From positions 170,877 to 234,876 of the forward strand of contig JACPYS010000058.1 of the NCBI GenBank assembly GCA_016195915.1: DNA of 64,000 bases, read 5' to 3'. The notes under the pieces are model-generated. The model was given only the letters and a program-made list of their open reading frames with translations, was not told where the DNA came from and did not search any database. Shown here one piece after another: positions 16,775 through 25,283 of this stretch; within the stretch, counting starts at the first letter, position 1, and each line of letters opens with the position of its first letter. A program made the position numbers and the translations under genes. The stretch comes from Betaproteobacteria bacterium. Its GTDB lineage: Bacteria > Pseudomonadota > Gammaproteobacteria > Burkholderiales > SG8-39.

Positions 16775-16938
16775 ATTGCGGCTAAAGCTTGAACGCCTCG
16801 CGTGCAACCGCGAAAGTCGCGTCATCTTTCGGGTGCCCGCGCGCCCTGATTTCCTGGGTCTGAAAGCGATAAACTACGCAGGCATCGGCACGCGAAGTCG
16901 CCAGAATCGCGAGGAGTCGCGTCGAGCGAGCGAGAAGA

Positions 16939-17151
16939 ATGGCTATTGACGAAGAAGCCTATTTGTTGGATTGCTGGAAACGGGTGGTCTGTCCCCATTG
17001 TCGCAAACCGTTCCTTGAAACCGCGCGCGTTGGATCGGGCCTGAAAAAGAAGGGCGGCTGCTGCAGCTTGGATTGCTACACGAAATACTGCGAGATCGAT
17101 ATCCGTGAACGCCTCAGACGATTTGTTGACCCATTCGGCGCCAACCAATGA
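16939..17151 (+). CDS. Small Cys-rich, probably zinc-binding protein
   Basis: A 70-residue soluble protein with Cys at 12, 18, 21, 41, 42, 46 and 51. CPHC (18-21) and CCSLDC (41-46) look like two halves of a zinc-ribbon or treble-clef knuckle. There is no signal peptide. It sits 164 bp after the cytochrome and may overlap the dCTP deaminase start by 47 bases. I do not recognise a named family. The ATG at 16939 has a moderate GAGAAG upstream. It may be a regulator or metal-binding partner, which is inference. Confidence 0.65.
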   Translation: MAIDEEAYLLDCWKRVVCPHCRKPFLETARVGSGLKKKGGCCSLDCYTKYCEIDIRERLRRFVDPFGANQ

Positions 17152-18322
17152 TTCGCGGGCGCCGGAAGGCGTCCGTGGCGCAGTGGACGACGACCCGGAC
17201 GCGGCGGTTCGCACGACCGGGATATTGCCTTCGCAGGAGCTCGAACACCTGGTCAGGGTGACTCGGGAGATTCGCTCCCGGGAATCCATCCAGGACGATC
17301 AGTATCAGCCGGCCAGCCTCGACCTTCGGTTGGGGTCGGTCGCGTACCGGGTGCGTGCCAGTTTCCTCCCCGGGAAGGACGCGACGGTCGAGAAGAAACT
17401 CGAAGATCTCGCGATGCACAAGATGAACATCAGCAATGGCGGCGTTCTGGAGCGCGGTTGCGTCTACATCATTCCGTTGCTCGAAGGCCTCTCGCTGAGA
17501 AAGCGTACGTCGGCCATGGGCAATCCCAAGAGCTCCACCGGCCGTCTGGACATATTCACTCGACTTATCACCGACTACGGGACGGAGTTCGATCGCGTCC
17601 GCGAGGGCTACCGCGGACCTCTCTACGCTGAGGTATCACCGCGGACGTTCAGTGTCTTGGTGCGCAAAGGATCCAGGTTGAACCAGATTCGCGTTCGCCG
17701 CGGCAGACCGCCCAGCAGCGACGCTGCGATGAGGCGGCTGCTGGAAGATCACCATGTCGTGGCGTCTATCGACGGGGTCGATATCCGCAATGGCGTTCCA
17801 GTCTCGGTGGATGTGCAGGGCGATAAATCGGGAGGCATCATCGGCTACAAGGCGAGAAGCCATGCCGGACTCATCGATATCGACAAGGTGCGGCACTACG
17901 ACGTGCTGGAATATTGGGAGCCGGTCCATGCGCCTCGTCGCGGCGGATTGGTACTGGACCCGGCCGACTTCTACATTCTGGCATCAAGGGAAGCCGTGAA
18001 CGTTCCACCGACGCATGCGGCCGAGATGCTTGCCTTCGATACGCTGATCGGCGACTTTCGGGTCCACTACGCAGGGTTCTTCGATCCCGGTTTCGGTCAT
18101 CCCGATGCGGGAGGAGAGGGGTCGCGGGCCGTGCTCGAAGTTCGCTCTTTTGAGGTCCCGTTCGTGATCGAACACGGCCAGGTCGTCGGCCGGCTGGCTT
18201 ATGAACTTCTCATGGCACGGCCGGTGCGGCTCTATGGCAGCAACGCGAACTCGTCCTACCAGCGTCAGGGCATCGCTCTCAGCAAGCACTTCAAGCCGCT
18301 GCCTGCCGCTGACCTGCGCTAG
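17105..18322 (+). CDS. Two-domain dCTP deaminase, alphaproteobacterial type
   Basis: Predicted 2'-deoxycytidine 5'-triphosphate deaminase of the long (about 360-400 residue) class, with two tandem dUTPase-fold halves; E. coli Dcd is about 190 residues. Recognisable blocks are [25 protein letters not shown] (first half), [29 protein letters not shown] and, near the C-terminus, [14 protein letters not shown]. It would deaminate dCTP to dUTP for dTMP synthesis. The start is uncertain: GTG 17105 gives 405 residues with a low-complexity N-terminus, and GTG 17183 is the alternative. The stop shares CTAG with hemL. Confidence 0.85.
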   Translation: MNASDDLLTHSAPTNDSRAPEGVRGAVDDDPDAAVRTTGILPSQELEHLVRVTREIRSRESIQDDQYQPASLDLRLGSVAYRVRASFLPGKDATVEKKLEDLAMHKMNISNGGVLERGCVYIIPLLEGLSLRKRTSAMGNPKSSTGRLDIFTRLITDYGTEFDRVREGYRGPLYAEVSPRTFSVLVRKGSRLNQIRVRRGRPPSSDAAMRRLLEDHHVVASIDGVDIRNGVPVSVDVQGDKSGGIIGYKARSHAGLIDIDKVRHYDVLEYWEPVHAPRRGGLVLDPADFYILASREAVNVPPTHAAEMLAFDTLIGDFRVHYAGFFDPGFGHPDAGGEGSRAVLEVRSFEVPFVIEHGQVVGRLAYELLMARPVRLYGSNANSSYQRQGIALSKHFKPLPAADLR

Positions 18323-19596
18323 GCCGCGAACGCCTCTCGCGCGGCGGCCAGCGTCGCGTCGATCTCCGATGGCCCGTGAGATGCGGAGACAAAGCCCGCC
18401 TCGTAAGCGGAGGGCGCCAGGTACACGCCGCGCTCGAGCATGTGGTGGAAGAATAAGGTGAAGCGTTCCTTGTCGCATTGCATGACTTCCGCAAAGCTGG
18501 TCGGAGGCGATGCGCGGAAATACAGGCCGAACATGCTGCCGATCGACTGCGCCGAGAATTCAATGCCGGCTGCACGGCCTTCCGAGGCGAGTCCATCCAC
18601 CAGTTGCCGCGTCGTTGTATCCAACTGTTGATAGAAACCCGGCGCCTGCACGAGCTTGAGCGTCGCCAGTCCCGCCGCCACCGCTACCGGATTTCCGGAA
18701 AGCGTTCCCGCCTGGTACACGGGACCCAGCGGAGCGAGCTTTTCCATGATCTCGCGCAGGCCACCGACGGCTCCCACCGGCAGTCCGCCACCGATGACTT
18801 TGCCGAGCGTCGTGAGTTCGGGCTGGATCCCGTAGCGCTGTTGCGCGCCGCCGATCGCGACGCGAAAGCCGGTCATCACTTCATCGAGAATCAACACCGT
18901 GCCATGCTGCGTGCACAGGCTCCGCAATCCCTCGAGGAAACCCGGGGCGGGCAGCACCAGATTCATGTTGCCCGCCACCGGTTCGACGATCACCGCGGCA
19001 ATCGAATCGGGATTGGCCTGGAACGCCTGCTTCACCTGCTCGAGATCGTTGTAATCGACCACCACGGTGTGCTGCCCGATCTCTGCTGGAACGCCTGCGG
19101 AACTCGGGTTGCCAAAGGTGAGCGCTCCGGAGCCCGCCTTCACCAGCAGGCTGTCGGCATGTCCGTGGTAACAGCCCTCGAACTTGATGATCTTCGAACG
19201 ACTGGTATGGCCGCGTGCGAGACGGATCGCGGTCATCGTGGCTTCCGTACCGGAGGACACCAGGCGCACGCGCTCTATGGAGGGTACGAGTTTGACGATC
19301 TCCTCGGCAAGTTCGATCTCCGCTTCGGTGGGCGCACCGAAGGAAAGCGCTCGGCCGGCCGCCGCCCGCACTGCTTCCACCACCGCGGGATGGGTATGGC
19401 CGACGATCATCGGTCCCCACGAGCCGAGGTAATCGATGTAGCGTTTCCCGTCGGCGTCCCAGAGATAGGCGCCGCTCGCGCGCTCGAGAAAGGGCGGCAC
19501 GCCACCCACTGCGCGAAAAGCGCGCACGGGGGAGTTGACGCCGCCGGGAATGCGTTGCTGGGCACGGGAAAAAAGGTCCGAGTTCCTGGATGTCAT
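18319..19596 (-). CDS. hemL: Glutamate-1-semialdehyde 2,1-aminomutase
   Basis: PLP enzyme making 5-aminolevulinate in the C5 route to haem. The 425-residue product has NSPVRAF near the N-terminus, the [16 protein letters not shown] block, [11 protein letters not shown], and the PLP lysine in [15 protein letters not shown] near residue 265. Its start overlaps the thiE stop by four bases, so it is the last gene of a thiD-thiE-hemL run. Its stop codon uses the same CTAG as the convergent dCTP deaminase. Confidence 0.98.
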   Translation of the reverse strand: MTSRNSDLFSRAQQRIPGGVNSPVRAFRAVGGVPPFLERASGAYLWDADGKRYIDYLGSWGPMIVGHTHPAVVEAVRAAAGRALSFGAPTEAEIELAEEIVKLVPSIERVRLVSSGTEATMTAIRLARGHTSRSKIIKFEGCYHGHADSLLVKAGSGALTFGNPSSAGVPAEIGQHTVVVDYNDLEQVKQAFQANPDSIAAVIVEPVAGNMNLVLPAPGFLEGLRSLCTQHGTVLILDEVMTGFRVAIGGAQQRYGIQPELTTLGKVIGGGLPVGAVGGLREIMEKLAPLGPVYQAGTLSGNPVAVAAGLATLKLVQAPGFYQQLDTTTRQLVDGLASEGRAAGIEFSAQSIGSMFGLYFRASPPTSFAEVMQCDKERFTLFFHHMLERGVYLAPSAYEAGFVSASHGPSEIDATLAAAREAFAA

Positions 19597-20222
19597 CGGG
19601 AGATCACCGGGGAGATTGCGTAAAGTCGTGCGAATTCGGCGGCGCGCGCGCGGATGTCGGGCGCGCCGAAAAGATCTGCGATGACCGCGATTGCATCGGC
19701 GCCGGCGCGCACTACCGCGGCCGCGTTGCCGATCGTGATTCCGCCGATCGCCACCAGCGGGACGCCGAGCGTGCGCGCCTGGCGAAACAGCCCGAGCGGC
19801 GCACGCATGGCCTGCGGCTTGGTGGCGGAGAGAAACACGCTGCCAAAGGCGACGTAATCGGCCCCGGCAGCGACCGCTTCACGCGCGCGCTCGAGGCTTT
19901 CGTAGCACGATGCGCCGAGCAGTCTGCCGGGCAGTCTTTGGCGCGCCGCCGCTACCCGCCCGTCGTCCTTGCCGATATGTACGCCGTCCGCGTCGATGGA
20001 TGCGGCGAGCTCGACGTCGTCGTTCACGATCAACGGGATATCCTTCTTGCGCGCAAGCGCGAGGAGTGCCAGCGCTTGTTCGCGCCGCAACTCGGCGCCA
20101 GCCGCCTTGTTTCGATACTGCAGCGCCGCGGCACCGCCATCGAGAACGCAGCGTACGGCGGCGACGAGGACCTCCGTGCCGAGGCCTTCGGGCGTGATGG
20201 CGTAAAGGCCGCGCAGCCTCAA
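19593..20222 (-). CDS. thiE: Thiamine-phosphate synthase
   Basis: TIM-barrel enzyme joining HMP-pyrophosphate and thiazole phosphate to thiamine phosphate. The 209-residue product begins (L)[12 protein letters not shown] and contains [30 protein letters not shown] and [14 protein letters not shown], all family blocks. The real start is a TTG at 20222, overlapping the thiD stop as TTGA with GGAG six bases upstream; the open frame continues 117 codons further but that part is the shadow of thiD. Coupling to thiD matches its supply of the HMP-PP substrate. Confidence 0.93.
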   Translation of the reverse strand: MRLRGLYAITPEGLGTEVLVAAVRCVLDGGAAALQYRNKAAGAELRREQALALLALARKKDIPLIVNDDVELAASIDADGVHIGKDDGRVAAARQRLPGRLLGASCYESLERAREAVAAGADYVAFGSVFLSATKPQAMRAPLGLFRQARTLGVPLVAIGGITIGNAAAVVRAGADAIAVIADLFGAPDIRARAAEFARLYAISPVISR

Positions 20223-21058
20223 GACGCGCTCCGGTCTTCCCCGGGCACGCCGTCGACCTCGCGCGCCCAGAAAAAGCGGTCCGGGAGGAACTGGCCCATG
20301 CCCGGGCGAAAACCGTTCGCGAGGGCCTGCCACGTGTATTCCTGCGCTTCGCGCACCCCCTCGGGCACATCGAGCCCGTTGGCAAGCGTGGCCGCGATCG
20401 CCGAAGCGAGCGTGCAACCCGAGCCGTGATAACTTCCCGGCAGGCGCTTCCAGCGGTCGGTGCGCACTACGCCATTCTCGCCGTACAAGGTATTCACCAC
20501 TTCCGGAGTCTGCACGTGCGTTCCGGTGATCAGCACGAACTCGCAGCCGAGCGCAATCAGGCGCTCCGCGCATGCTTCCAGCTCCGGGTCTTCCTCGTCG
20601 TCGTCCTGTTCCGCAAGGCGCCGCGCCTCCAGGCTGTTCGGCGTAATTATCGCGGTCTGCGGCAAGATCAATTTACGCATCGCGTCGATCATGTCCTGCG
20701 TGACGAGCTCGTCGCCGCGCCCCGAGGCGAATACCGGATCGAGGATGACGGGCACTTCGGGATAGTCAGATACGATCGCCGCGATGGTTGCAATATTGTC
20801 GATCGAGCCGAGCATGCCGAGCTTGAACGCCGCGACGGGCATGTCCTCGAGCAGCTTGCGCGCCTGCTCGGAGACCCAGTCGGACTCGATCGCCATCCAG
20901 TCTTCGACGCCGCGCGTGTCCTGCACCGTGACAGCGGTGAGCACCGACAACGGGTGGCAACCCATGCTCGCCAGAGTGAGCAGGTCGGCCTGCAGTCCGG
21001 CGCCGCCGGTCGGATCGGACGCGGCGAACGTAAGCACGATCGGCGGTTGCGTGGACAT
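20219..21058 (-). CDS. thiD: Hydroxymethylpyrimidine/phosphomethylpyrimidine kinase
   Basis: Ribokinase-fold kinase phosphorylating HMP and HMP-P for thiamine synthesis. The 279-residue product has the opening VLTFAASDPTGGAGLQADL, PVILDPVFASGRGD in the middle and the C-terminal anion-hole motif GSYHGSGCTLASAIAA with the catalytic Asp region replaced by GSGC, normal for ThiD. It is first gene of the minus-strand thiD-thiE-hemL group and divergent from rubredoxin. No thiamine riboswitch is evident in its 96-bp upstream gap. Confidence 0.96.
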   Translation of the reverse strand: MSTQPPIVLTFAASDPTGGAGLQADLLTLASMGCHPLSVLTAVTVQDTRGVEDWMAIESDWVSEQARKLLEDMPVAAFKLGMLGSIDNIATIAAIVSDYPEVPVILDPVFASGRGDELVTQDMIDAMRKLILPQTAIITPNSLEARRLAEQDDDEEDPELEACAERLIALGCEFVLITGTHVQTPEVVNTLYGENGVVRTDRWKRLPGSYHGSGCTLASAIAATLANGLDVPEGVREAQEYTWQALANGFRPGMGQFLPDRFFWAREVDGVPGEDRSAS

Positions 21059-21105
21059 CGGAGCGAGGGCAGGGCACGCGCGCGAAGGCGCGCCAGGAGA
21101 ATCAG

Positions 21106-21134
21106 TTAATATGCCGGGCGATTTTAAACTACAA
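21106..21134 (-). promoter_or_regulatory. Possible promoter for thiD-thiE-hemL
   Basis: On the minus strand, TTGTAG (21134-21129) and TATTAA (21111-21106) are separated by exactly 17 bases, about 48 bases before the thiD ATG. Both hexamers are imperfect matches. Confidence 0.35.
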
Positions 21135-21154
21135 CCCGCTCACTCCACCTTCGA

Positions 21155-21337
21155 ATGGCCGACACCAAGGAATTCCGTATCTGGATGTGCCTTATCTGCG
21201 GCTGGATCTACGATGAGGCCGCCGGCCTGCCCGAGGAGGGGCTTGCCCCCGGCACGCGCTGGGAAGACGTGCCGATGAACTGGACTTGCCCCGAATGCGG
21301 CGCGCGCAAGGAAGATTTCGAGATGGTGGAGATCTGA
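21155..21337 (+). CDS. Rubredoxin
   Basis: A 60-residue one-iron electron carrier. Two Cys pairs, Cys12-x2-Cys15 (CLICG) and Cys45-x2-Cys48 (CPECG), bind the Fe, with GWIYDEAAG and the [12 protein letters not shown] block between them. It has no signal peptide, so it is cytoplasmic. Single rubredoxins in this position of betaproteobacterial genomes may serve oxidative-stress or hydroxylase electron transfer; no partner reductase is in the window. It starts divergently from thiD. Confidence 0.97.
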   Translation: MADTKEFRIWMCLICGWIYDEAAGLPEEGLAPGTRWEDVPMNWTCPECGARKEDFEMVEI

Positions 21338-21431
21338 GGCGCCGCCTCAGAGCACCCCTTGGGTGTGCCCTGATCGCTCCACAGCATGCCGGCGTCCACC
21401 GGTCTGTGCGCGGGCAGTGGGGAAGCGTAAA

Positions 21432-22004
21432 ATGCATCAAAGCATGTCCTCGATCGATCTCACGGACCATTTTCTGATCGCCATGCCCGCCATGGCCGAT
21501 CCGTATTTCGCGAAGTCCCTCACCTATATTTGCGAGCACAACGAACAGGGTGCCCTCGGGGTGGTGATAAACCGGCCGATCGACATGAACCTGCTGGCGC
21601 TGTTCGAGCGGCTGTCGCTCACGCTCGAGGACAAGGAGCGGGCCGATGCGCCGATCTACTTCGGCGGGCCGGTGCAGACCGATCGTGGCTTCGTCCTGCA
21701 CAAACCGAGCGGGCAGTGGCAATCGACGCTCAGGGTGCGCGATGCGATAGGCCTCACCATGTCGAAGGACATTCTCGAGGCAGTCGGACGCGGCGAAGGC
21801 CCGCAGCGCATGTTGGTCACGCTCGGCTACGCGGGTTGGTCTGCGGGGCAACTCGAGTACGAACTCGGACAGAACGCCTGGCTCACGGTCCAGGCCAAGG
21901 ACCGCATCATCTTCGACCTCCCCGCCGACGAACGGTTGTCCGCGGCGCTGGGGTTGCTCGGCGTGGATCTTGCCCTCCTGTCGGAAGAAGCCGGCCATGC
22001 CTGA
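21432..22004 (+). CDS. yqgE: YqgE/AlgH family protein (UPF0301)
   Basis: A 190-residue cytoplasmic protein of the AlgH/UPF0301 family, function not settled. Recognisable segments are [20 protein letters not shown] near the start, [28 protein letters not shown] and [14 protein letters not shown]. It heads the yqgE-ruvX-pyrR-pyrB-pyrC order also known from Pseudomonas. ATG 21432 is taken (GGGAAG upstream); ATG 21444 is an alternative. It overlaps ruvX by eight bases. Confidence 0.95.
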   Translation: MHQSMSSIDLTDHFLIAMPAMADPYFAKSLTYICEHNEQGALGVVINRPIDMNLLALFERLSLTLEDKERADAPIYFGGPVQTDRGFVLHKPSGQWQSTLRVRDAIGLTMSKDILEAVGRGEGPQRMLVTLGYAGWSAGQLEYELGQNAWLTVQAKDRIIFDLPADERLSAALGLLGVDLALLSEEAGHA

Positions 22005-22482
22005 CGCGGCGATGAGGAGCCCACCCAGGCGTGCCCGTCCTTCTCCCGCCACCCCGGCGGCGGCCGTCGCAGATGGCGGCACCCTCCTCGCCTTCGATTT
22101 CGGTGAAAAGCGCATCGGTGTCGCGATCGGCGAGATCGAAACCGGGCTCGCCCACGCACTGCCGGGCATCGATGGCGAGCGCAACGATGTACGTTTCGCT
22201 GCGATAGCGCGCCTGTTCTCGGAGTGGCGTCCGGCGCGGGTTGTGGTCGGACTGCCGCTCGCTACAGACGGCAGCGCGCATGCGATAACCGTGCGAGCGC
22301 GTCGCTTTGCGCGCCAACTCGAAGGGCGATTTCGCCTGCCGGTCGTCATGGTGGACGAGCGCTACACCTCGGTCGAGGCCGAAAGCCGGGAGCGTGCCGA
22401 TCCGCGCGCGGGGGGGTACGGCATCGATTCCGGCGCTGCGCAACTGATCCTGCAGCAATACCTGCAGGAACGCGGCCGATGA
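21997..22482 (+). CDS. ruvX: RuvX/YqgF RNase H-fold nuclease
   Basis: A 161-residue putative Holliday-junction resolvase or pre-16S rRNA nuclease. The RNase H-fold acidic residues are visible in [27 protein letters not shown] and [14 protein letters not shown], with VVGLPL between. The N-terminus has a Pro/Arg/Ala-rich extension of about 25 residues before the core, and an ATG at 22012 would shorten it. It overlaps yqgE by eight bases and pyrR by four (ATGA). Confidence 0.94.
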   Translation: MPDAAMRSPPRRARPSPATPAAAVADGGTLLAFDFGEKRIGVAIGEIETGLAHALPGIDGERNDVRFAAIARLFSEWRPARVVVGLPLATDGSAHAITVRARRFARQLEGRFRLPVVMVDERYTSVEAESRERADPRAGGYGIDSGAAQLILQQYLQERGR

Positions 22483-22976
22483 GGCCCCTGCCTGACGCCG
22501 AAGCCCTCTGCGCCGAGCTTGCGTCGCGTATCCGGCCGCGCCTGAATCCGGGCACCGCAATGATCGGGCTCTATACCGGCGGCGCCTGGCTCGCCGAGCG
22601 CTTGCACGCGCTTCTCGCGATGCCGCAGCCGCTCGGGTTGATGGATATCGCGTTCTACCGCGACGACTATCATAAACGCGGGCTGCACCACGATCCAAAG
22701 CGCACCAGGATTCCTTTCGAGGTCGAGGGCCGCGACCTGCTGCTGGTCGACGACGTGCTCTATACGGGGCGCACGGTGCGCGCGGCGATGAACGAGGTTT
22801 TCGACTATGGTCGTCCGAGGTCGATCGCGCTCGCGGTTCTGGTCGATCGTGGCGGACGGCAATTGCCCATCTACGCGCAGCACGTCGGGGCCGAGCTCGG
22901 CGTCCCCGCGGGAATGCGCCTGCGTCTTAAACGCGGCGAAGGCGGCAGCCTGGGCCTGGAGCTCGAGCATGAATAA
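22479..22976 (+). CDS. pyrR: PyrR-type phosphoribosyltransferase / pyrimidine regulator
   Basis: A 165-residue type I phosphoribosyltransferase with the PRPP-binding signature [18 protein letters not shown] near residues 85-102 and the YRDDYHKRG segment. In Gram-positives PyrR attenuates the pyr operon and has uracil phosphoribosyltransferase activity; in Pseudomonas a homologue precedes pyrB. Whether this copy regulates is unknown; no pyr attenuator is evident upstream. It overlaps ruvX (ATGA) and pyrB by eight bases. Confidence 0.93.
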   Translation: MRPLPDAEALCAELASRIRPRLNPGTAMIGLYTGGAWLAERLHALLAMPQPLGLMDIAFYRDDYHKRGLHHDPKRTRIPFEVEGRDLLLVDDVLYTGRTVRAAMNEVFDYGRPRSIALAVLVDRGGRQLPIYAQHVGAELGVPAGMRLRLKRGEGGSLGLELEHE

Positions 22977-23916
22977 CCCGCAGCTCAATCACCGCGGCGA
23001 GCTGCAGCACCTGCTGTCGATCGAGGGATTGCCGCGCGATATCCTCCTGCAGATCCTGGATATCGCGGAGTCGTTCTGCGGGGTTACCGAGCGTGAAGTG
23101 AAGAAGGTGCCGTTATTGCGCGGCAAGAGCGTGTTCAACCTGTTCTTCGAGCCTTCGACGCGCACCCGTACGACCTTCGAAATTGCCGCCAAGCGCCTTT
23201 CTGCGGACGTGATCAATCTCAATATCGCCGCGAGTTCGCAGACCAAGGGCGAGTCACTGCTCGATACGGTGGCGAACCTCTCGGCCATGCAGGCTGACCT
23301 GTTCATCGTGCGTCACGCGCAGTCTGGCGCGCCCTATCTGATCGCGCGTCACGTCAAACCGCACGAGCATGTGATCAATGCGGGAGACGGCCGCCACGCG
23401 CATCCGACGAAGGGTCTGCTCGACCTGTACACGATCCGCCACTACAAGAAGGAGTTCACGCGCCTTACGGTTGCGGTGGTCGGCGACATTCTGCATTCGC
23501 GCGTGGCGCGTTCGCTGATCCACGGGCTCACCACGCTCGGTGCGCCGGAGGTGCGGGTGATCGGGCCGCAGACGCTGATTCCCGCGCAGGTCGGCGCGCT
23601 CGGGGTGCGCGTGTTCCACGACATGCGCGCCGGCCTCGCAGGCTGTGACGTGGTGGTGATGCTTAGATTGCAGAGCGAGCGCATGCGGGGCGCGCTGCTG
23701 CCCTCGGCGCAGGAGTTCAACAAGCATTACGGGCTGTCGAGCGAGAAGCTGTCGCTCGCGAAGCCCGACGCGATCGTGATGCACCCGGGGCCGATCAACC
23801 GCGGGGTCGAGATCGATTCGTCGGTCGCGGACGGCCCGCACTCGGTGATTCTGCCGCAGGTCACCTTCGGCATCGCGGTACGGATGGCGGTGATGTCGAT
23901 TATTGCGGGAAATTAG
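22969..23916 (+). CDS. pyrB: Aspartate carbamoyltransferase catalytic chain
   Basis: Catalytic subunit of ATCase, making carbamoyl aspartate in UMP synthesis. The 315-residue product contains the carbamoyl-phosphate loop [12 protein letters not shown] near residue 60, the 80s-loop-like [12 protein letters not shown], and [11 protein letters not shown] near residue 270. There is no pyrI nearby; instead a pyrC-like gene follows, as in class A ATCases where an inactive dihydroorotase-like chain forms the dodecamer. It starts within the end of pyrR. Confidence 0.98.
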   Translation: MNNPQLNHRGELQHLLSIEGLPRDILLQILDIAESFCGVTEREVKKVPLLRGKSVFNLFFEPSTRTRTTFEIAAKRLSADVINLNIAASSQTKGESLLDTVANLSAMQADLFIVRHAQSGAPYLIARHVKPHEHVINAGDGRHAHPTKGLLDLYTIRHYKKEFTRLTVAVVGDILHSRVARSLIHGLTTLGAPEVRVIGPQTLIPAQVGALGVRVFHDMRAGLAGCDVVVMLRLQSERMRGALLPSAQEFNKHYGLSSEKLSLAKPDAIVMHPGPINRGVEIDSSVADGPHSVILPQVTFGIAVRMAVMSIIAGN

Positions 23917-23980
23917 GAGCAGGGGAATGCTCTCGCCTCCCCCCGCACCCCTCACCAGGAGAAGGGGAACGTCGTCGGTT
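23916..23980. repeat. Dispersed palindromic repeat, copy B
   Basis: The 72-bp gap between pyrB and the pyrC-like gene is filled by GGAGCAGGGGAATGCTC, a C-rich run and GGAGAAGGGGAACG. It matches copy C at 35241-35286 in inverted orientation. It separates two genes expected to work together. Confidence 0.55.
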
Positions 23981-23988
23981 CCGAACTG

Positions 23989-25281
23989 ATGCGGACACTG
24001 ATCACCAACGGGCGGATTGTCGACCCGGCGAGCGGCCGGGACAAAGTCGGCAACCTGCTTGTCGACGGGGAGTGCATTGTTGCGCTCGACGGCGAGGCCG
24101 ATGCGCGCTCGCGCTCCGACCGTGCCGATCGCGTGATCGACGCCAGGGGCCTGGTGGTGGCGCCCGGGCTCATCGATCTCTCGGCGCGTCTGCGCGAGCC
24201 CGGATTCGAATACAAGGCAACGCTCGAATCGGAGATGAATGCGGCGGTGGCGGGCGGCGTGACCAGCCTCGCATGTCCTCCGGACACCGATCCGCCACTC
24301 GACGAACCGGGTCTGGTGGACATGCTCAGGCGCCGCGCCAAGGCGCAGGCGCGCGCGCGCGTATATCCGATCGGCGCGCTTACCGTGAAGCTCAAGGGTG
24401 AAGCGCTCACCGAGATGGCCGAGCTTGCGGAATCGGGTTGCGTCGCGTTCTCGCAGGCGAACGAGCCACTTGCCGACACCCAGGTGCTTTGGCGCGCCCT
24501 GCAGTACGCGGCGACCTTCGGTTTTCCGGTCTGGATGCGCGCGGAGAACGCCGATCTGGCACGCGGCGGCGTTGCGCACGATGGCGAAGTGGCAACCCGC
24601 CTCGGCTTGCCCGGGATTCCCGCGTTCGCCGAGACGATCGCGCTGGGCACGCTGCTCGAACTGGTGCGCTCGACCGGCGCTCGGCTGCACGTTTGCCGGA
24701 TTTCGACCGCCGGGGCGGTCGAGCTGCTGCGCCGCGCGAAGCTCGAAAAGCTTCCGGTCAGTTGCGACGTCGGCGTCCACCACGTGCACCTGTCGGAAAT
24801 GGACCTCGGATTTTTCGATTCACATTGTCGCCTCGTTCCCCCGCTGCGTTCGGCGCGCGACCGGGACGCGCTTCGCGCCGGGCTCGCCGACGGCACCATT
24901 GACTGTGTTTGCTCCGACCACACCCCGGTGGACGACGATGCAAAGCAGACGCCCTTCGGCGAGGCGGAGCCCGGTGCAACCGGGTTGGAGTTGCTCCTGC
25001 CGCTGGTGCTGCGCTGGGCCGAGGAGGAAAAGCTCCCGCTCGCAAGGGCGCTGGCGCGCGTCACCAGCGATTCGGCGAGGGTTCTTGGCATCGACAAGGG
25101 CCGCATCGCGCCCGGCGCGAGCGCCGACCTGGTGATATTCGATCCGGTCGCGCCGTTGCGCATCAGCGCGGAAACGCTCAAGAGCCAGGGCAAGAATTCG
25201 CCCTTCCTCGGGTATGAGCTTGCCGGACAGGTGCGCTACACCCTGGTCGCGGGCAAACCGGTGTTCGAAAGCGGCGCCTAG
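23989..25281 (+). CDS. Dihydroorotase-like protein, probably the non-catalytic ATCase partner
   Basis: A 430-residue amidohydrolase-fold protein of the PyrC type. The metal-binding His-x-His of active dihydroorotases (DxHxHxREPG) is replaced: residues 63-71 read DLSARLREP, so Ser65 and Arg67 occupy the two His positions. SDHTPV replaces the usual SDHAPH. This matches the inactive PyrC' described in pseudomonads that stabilises PyrB. A true dihydroorotase should be encoded elsewhere. It follows pyrB after repeat copy B. Confidence 0.88.
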   Translation: MRTLITNGRIVDPASGRDKVGNLLVDGECIVALDGEADARSRSDRADRVIDARGLVVAPGLIDLSARLREPGFEYKATLESEMNAAVAGGVTSLACPPDTDPPLDEPGLVDMLRRRAKAQARARVYPIGALTVKLKGEALTEMAELAESGCVAFSQANEPLADTQVLWRALQYAATFGFPVWMRAENADLARGGVAHDGEVATRLGLPGIPAFAETIALGTLLELVRSTGARLHVCRISTAGAVELLRRAKLEKLPVSCDVGVHHVHLSEMDLGFFDSHCRLVPPLRSARDRDALRAGLADGTIDCVCSDHTPVDDDAKQTPFGEAEPGATGLELLLPLVLRWAEEEKLPLARALARVTSDSARVLGIDKGRIAPGASADLVIFDPVAPLRISAETLKSQGKNSPFLGYELAGQVRYTLVAGKPVFESGA

Positions 25282-25283
25282 TG

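Noticed and set aside
16775..16938. Possible hidden small gene or RNA between the cytochrome and the Cys-rich protein
   Set aside because: No start with ribosome site and no strong fold; only a TAAACT resembling a -10 near 16870.
21059..21154. Thiamine riboswitch upstream of thiD
   Set aside because: The gap is 96 bp and shows no recognisable TPP core (no CTGAGA or matching ACC(C)T blocks).
22400..22480. PyrR-type attenuator before pyrR-pyrB
   Set aside because: pyrR overlaps ruvX, leaving no leader in which an attenuator could form.
23254..24789. 511-codon open frame opposite pyrB and the pyrC-like gene
   Set aside because: Spans two genes and a repeat on the other strand; no recognisable protein.
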